Positions 7,199 through 9,589 of a stretch of DNA of 9,589 nt are shown in pieces. Within the stretch, counting starts at the first letter, position 1, and the number at the start of each line of letters is the position of its first letter. A program made the translations under genes and the position numbers. This DNA is from JBEEJZ01 sp041168905 (GTDB lineage Bacteria; Pseudomonadota; Gammaproteobacteria; Burkholderiales; Burkholderiaceae_C), in assembly GCA_041168905.1 (NCBI GenBank), contig JBEEJZ010000070.1:1-9589 (forward strand), in the 5' to 3' direction. The notes under the pieces are model-generated. The model was not told where the DNA came from. It searched no databases and worked only from the letters and a program-made list of their open reading frames with translations.

Positions 7199-7255
7199 CA
7201 TTCCAGATTCACTTGCAACGATCTCACACCACGGGCGTGAAATGCATCTGGAATG
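7199..7255 (-). promoter_or_regulatory. Long hairpin in the pnp leader, candidate RNase III / PNPase control site
   Basis: CATTCCAGAT (7199-7208) and ATCTGGAATG (7246-7255) form a perfect 10-base-pair stem. Directly inside it, TCAC (7209-7212) can pair with GTGA (7237-7240) across a 5-base one-sided loop. The hairpin lies about 86 bases upstream of the pnp start and after the rpsO terminator. In Escherichia coli a long pnp leader stem is cut by RNase III and then processed by PNPase to repress its own synthesis; this structure occupies the equivalent place. Function here is inferred by position, not by sequence similarity. Confidence 0.65.
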
Positions 7256-7290
7256 ACACAGCTTCGCTCTGTTATTGCTGCGTCCGAAGT

Positions 7291-7329
7291 AAAAAACGCC
7301 TGAGCTAGCCTACTAACTCAGGCGTTTTA
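7291..7329 (-). terminator. Rho-independent terminator after rpsO
   Basis: On the minus strand AAAACGCCTGAG (7328-7317) pairs perfectly with CTCAGGCGTTTT (7304-7293), a 12-base-pair stem with a 12-base loop, and the T run continues to six T. It starts 17 bases after the rpsO stop. The A tract on the other side makes it usable in both directions, though no plus-strand gene is present. It probably ends much rpsO transcription and limits read-through into pnp. Confidence 0.93.
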
Positions 7330-7345
7330 CTGTTCAAAGCTGCGA

Positions 7346-7612
7346 TTACTTACGCAGGTTCAGCTTGGCAATCAGAGCCGTGTAACGGTCAGCGTCCTTG
7401 CCCTTGAGGTAGTCCAGCAGCTTGCGACGACGACTCACCATGCGCAGCAAACCACGGCGACCATGGTGGTCCTTGGCGTGGGTTTTGAAGTGGGGGGTCA
7501 GTTCGTTGATGCGAGCGGTCAACAGAGCCACTTGCACTTCGGGGCTACCGGTGTCACCGGCCTGGCGAGCATTCGCCTTGACGACTTCAGCCTTGATGCT
7601 GGATGCGATCAT
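7346..7612 (-). CDS. rpsO: 30S ribosomal protein S15
   Basis: S15 binds 16S rRNA at the central-domain three-way junction early in 30S assembly and forms a bridge to the 50S subunit. The 88-residue protein is the normal length. The family core is unmistakable: DTGSPEVQVALLTARI (20-35) and DHHGRRGLLRMVSRRRKLLDYL (48-69), with the basic C-terminus ending LNLRK. The start MIASSIKAEVVKANAR is typical for Comamonadaceae as I recall it. The ATG at 7612-7610 is preceded by AGGA at 7 bases; the open frame upstream to 7738 is leader, since it crosses the promoter TATAAT region. The gene has its own promoter about 110 bases upstream, a leader with possible S15-binding structure, and a terminator directly downstream before pnp. 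Confidence 0.98.
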   Translation of the reverse strand: MIASSIKAEVVKANARQAGDTGSPEVQVALLTARINELTPHFKTHAKDHHGRRGLLRMVSRRRKLLDYLKGKDADRYTALIAKLNLRK

Positions 7613-7668
7613 GATTTTTTCCTGAAAATTTCGGTTGCGCCTGAGCGCCCGCCGGGAGTTACCACTTG

Positions 7669-7695
7669 CGTCTGACGATGGAACATTGCCAGACG
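7669..7695 (-). promoter_or_regulatory. Hairpin in the rpsO leader, possible S15 autoregulation element
   Basis: CGTCTG (7669-7674) and CAGACG (7690-7695) pair perfectly, with an inner G-T pair possible, around a loop of about 15 bases. A second short stem, GCGC with GCGC around a 4-base loop, lies at 7637-7648, nearer the ribosome site. Many bacteria control rpsO through S15 binding to its own leader, with structures that differ between phyla. The pairing is visible; the regulatory role is inferred and moderate at best. Confidence 0.45.
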
Positions 7696-7723
7696 TGCGC
7701 CTTGCACCATGCAAAGCCTGTGA

Positions 7724-7751
7724 ATTATAGCCACACACCCGACTGGGCGAA
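7724..7751 (-). promoter_or_regulatory. Probable sigma-70 promoter of rpsO
   Basis: On the minus strand a perfect -10 hexamer TATAAT occupies 7729-7724. A weak -35-like TTCGCC sits at 7751-7746 with 16-base spacing (three of six consensus positions). It lies in the spacer between the substrate-binding protein stop and rpsO, which predicts a transcript start near 7717 and a leader of roughly 105 bases. The perfect -10 in an otherwise GC-rich spacer, ahead of a ribosomal protein gene, is the main evidence. Confidence 0.7.
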
Positions 7752-7771
7752 GACCTTGGGCAGCGCCACGC

Positions 7772-9061
7772 TTAGTTGGCTGGCCGCTGCATCACGCAGC
7801 TGCTGGGCATTTCCGCCTCCTGCGCGGTCAAGGACTTGATCACCCTGAAACCAAAGCCGGATCCTTCCACATCGAACTTGACGCCAGGGGTGCCCACGCG
7901 ATCCATCAGGCCCACCACCAGGGATTGCTGGAATTGATGGTCGGAAGCTCTCATCTGCCCACCCTGCCCCGCAAGACTGACTTGAGCCCGCTCCAATTGG
8001 CTGGCTACGGCGCGGGCTTCGGTCGTGCCGGCACGCTCAATCGCCTGCACCAGCGCTTCCACCATAAGCTGCATGCGCATGTGCACATAGTCGTCGGCCG
8101 GCTTGGGAAAACGTTGCCGAAACGACTGGTAAAACGCCTCGCTGGCAGCACCCGCCACATTGGGCAACCAATCGGCCACCGCCAGCACCTTGCCTATACC
8201 GGCTTCACCCAAGGCCGCCGGCGCGCCAAGGGCATTGCCATAAAAGGTATAGAACTTACCTTCAAAACCCACCTCGCGTGCTGCTTTCACCAGCAAGGTC
8301 AGATCGTTGCCAAAGTTGCCGGTGATCACGGCCTGAGCACCGCTGGCCTTGATTTTGGTGGCGTATGGCAGGAAGTCTTTGACCCGACCCATGGCATGCA
8401 GTTCATCGCCCACCAGCTGGATGTCGGGGCGCTGCTGAGCCAGTTGGCGCTTAGCCTCACGCGCCACCGCCTGCCCAAAGCTGTAGTCCTGACCAATGAT
8501 GTAGGCACTTTTGATGGCCTTGTCTGCCTTCACCACCTCCATCAAGGCCGCCATGCGCATGTTGGCGTGAGCATCAAAACGGAAATGCCAGAAACTGCAT
8601 TTCTCATTGGTGAGCGCTGGATCCACCGCCGCGTAGTTCAAAAACACCACCCGCTTAGCCGGCTCGCGCTCGTTGTGCCGGTTGATGGCATCGATCAACA
8701 CGGAGGCCACGGCCGAGGAGTTGCCCTGCAACACAAACTGTGCGCCATCATCCAGCGCTGCACGCAAAGCTGACAGCGCCTCCTCGTTCTGGCCCTTGCT
8801 GTCATAGCGCTGCAAACTCAATGGGCGAGCCCCAGCATCACCGGGCAGCTTGACCCCGCCGCGCGCGTTGACGCGCTCGACTGCCCAGATCAGGTTACGA
8901 AATACAGCTTCGCCCGTATTACCAAACGGGCCACTCAAGCCTTCGATCATGGCGAGCCGGATGGGCTGCGCTGGCTTGGCAGCTTGCGCATAGGCGGGTG
9001 CCATCACCACTGTCAGAGCCAGTGAGGCAACGCCGAGCAGGCGCGAAAAAGCTTTCAACAT
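7772..9061 (-). CDS. Periplasmic substrate-binding protein of a branched-chain amino acid-type ABC transporter
   Basis: This is a type I periplasmic binding protein (Peripla_BP_6, LivJ/LivK-like) that would capture a solute for an ABC importer; the ligand may be a branched-chain amino acid, amide or another small acid and cannot be told from sequence. The 429-residue precursor begins with a Sec signal peptide (LKAFSRLLGVASLALTVVM then APAYAQA), with a likely signal peptidase I site after Ala27. The first beta strand and ligand loop IRLAMIEGLSGPFGNTG (34-50) are typical. The mature protein has exactly two cysteines, Cys155 and Cys422, which could form a disulfide. Two ATG codons lie 6 bases apart; the second (9061-9059) is chosen because GAGGA then sits at 6 bases. 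It is 23 bases after tsaD and no permease or ATPase genes are adjacent. Confidence 0.9.
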   Translation of the reverse strand: MLKAFSRLLGVASLALTVVMAPAYAQAAKPAQPIRLAMIEGLSGPFGNTGEAVFRNLIWAVERVNARGGVKLPGDAGARPLSLQRYDSKGQNEEALSALRAALDDGAQFVLQGNSSAVASVLIDAINRHNEREPAKRVVFLNYAAVDPALTNEKCSFWHFRFDAHANMRMAALMEVVKADKAIKSAYIIGQDYSFGQAVAREAKRQLAQQRPDIQLVGDELHAMGRVKDFLPYATKIKASGAQAVITGNFGNDLTLLVKAAREVGFEGKFYTFYGNALGAPAALGEAGIGKVLAVADWLPNVAGAASEAFYQSFRQRFPKPADDYVHMRMQLMVEALVQAIERAGTTEARAVASQLERAQVSLAGQGGQMRASDHQFQQSLVVGLMDRVGTPGVKFDVEGSGFGFRVIKSLTAQEAEMPSSCVMQRPAN

Positions 9062-9084
9062 AAACATTCCTCGGGAAAATGAAT

Positions 9085-9589
9085 CTAGGCGCGCTGCAAG
9101 CTATCCAGGGGCCAGCGGGGTTTGACGTCAAAAGTGTAGACGTCGCTGGCACTTTGCTGTCCTGATTGCAGTCGCATTGCAGCAGCCATTGCAATCATGG
9201 CACCGTTGTCTGTGCACAAGTGCAGCTCCGGGTAGTGCACTTGCACACCCGCACGGGCGCAGGCGAGGTTCAATTGCGCGCGCAACACTCGGTTGGCACC
9301 GACGCCCCCGGCAACCACCAGTCGACGCAGACCGGTCTGCTTGAGGGCCGACATCGATTTTTTCAGCAGCACCTCAACAATCGCCGCCTCTGTGGACGCT
9401 GCCAGGTCCGCCACAACGGCCTCGGGCAGGTGCGCGGCGGACATCAAGCCCGGCTGGCTGGGGATGTCAGGTTCGTGTACGGCCAGCAATTTGTTGGCCT
9501 GCACCATCACAGCGGTTTTCAGACCGGCAAACGAAAAGTCCAGATTGCCACTGTGCAACAAAGGTCGGGGCAACCTGAAAGCCAGCGGG
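9085..9589 (-). CDS. tsaD: tRNA N6-threonylcarbamoyladenosine transferase TsaD, 5' part cut by window edge
   Basis: TsaD (formerly YgjD/Gcp) transfers the threonylcarbamoyl group from threonylcarbamoyl-AMP to A37 of tRNAs that read ANN codons, working with TsaB and TsaE in the cytoplasm. Only the last 167 codons are present, about half of a protein of usually 340-350 residues; the frame is open to the right edge. Motifs of the ASKHA fold in this half are GNLDFSFAGLKTAV, LRRLVVAGGVGANRVLR, and LCTDNGAMIAMAAAMR, whose aspartate is the conserved metal ligand. The C-terminus RWPLDSLQRA followed by TAG is normal. An apparent internal start at 9573 is only a TTG coding for leucine. The downstream substrate-binding protein begins 23 bases later in the same direction, so co-transcription is likely. 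Confidence 0.96.
   Translation of the reverse strand, partial: PLAFRLPRPLLHSGNLDFSFAGLKTAVMVQANKLLAVHEPDIPSQPGLMSAAHLPEAVVADLAASTEAAIVEVLLKKSMSALKQTGLRRLVVAGGVGANRVLRAQLNLACARAGVQVHYPELHLCTDNGAMIAMAAAMRLQSGQQSASDVYTFDVKPRWPLDSLQRA

Noticed and set aside
7256..7345. A pnp-specific promoter near the rpsO terminator.
   Set aside because: TTGAAC at 7330-7335 (minus strand) resembles a -35, but the matching -10 position is poor and lies inside the terminator stem.
7925..8773. A 282-codon plus-strand open frame opposite the substrate-binding protein.
   Set aside because: Its composition is shadow-like (His-, Leu- and Gly-rich) and the minus-strand protein is clearly the real gene.

Overview
This is an ordinary housekeeping stretch of a betaproteobacterial chromosome, most likely Burkholderiales, family Comamonadaceae (Rhodoferax/Polaromonas/Limnohabitans-like). 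The assignment rests on my recall of family sequences, not on a search. NuoA, NuoB, NuoD and S15 all read like Comamonadaceae proteins, for example the NuoD patch at residues 119-130, the NuoA start MNLDQYLP and the S15 start MIASSIKAEVV. The gene order secG, tRNA-Leu, nuoA and separate (unfused) nuoC and nuoD fit the same group. Base composition is moderately GC-rich throughout, with no compositionally foreign island.

Every gene is on the minus strand, so transcription runs from high to low coordinates: tsaD (C-terminal half, cut by the right edge), a periplasmic amino-acid-type substrate-binding protein, rpsO, pnp, a PIG3-type quinone oxidoreductase, tpiA, secG, tRNA-Leu(GAG), nuoA, nuoB, nuoC and nuoD (cut by the left edge, about 70 codons missing). 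No stretch over 300 bases lacks a gene. The longest gap is the rpsO-pnp spacer of 232 bases, which holds a strong intrinsic terminator and two hairpins in the pnp leader.

Region by region: 9085-9589 tRNA modification (t6A); 7772-9061 an exported solute-binding protein without its permease; 7346-7751 rpsO with a TATAAT promoter and a structured leader; 4969-7329 the pnp unit with its leader, plus a hairpin just after the pnp stop; 3953-4951 oxidoreductase and 3202-3948 triosephosphate isomerase, with the ribosome site of tpiA overlapping the upstream stop codon; 2813-3172 the SecG translocon subunit; 2608-2692 tRNA-Leu with encoded CCA; 1-2551 the first four genes of respiratory complex I.

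I find no transposon, CRISPR, prophage, toxin-antitoxin or defence genes, and no convincing undescribed system. What merits a second look is RNA-level structure: the pnp leader hairpins, the rpsO leader, a hairpin that covers a possible ribosome site for the oxidoreductase, and a tRNA gene sitting in what looks like the leader of the nuo mRNA.
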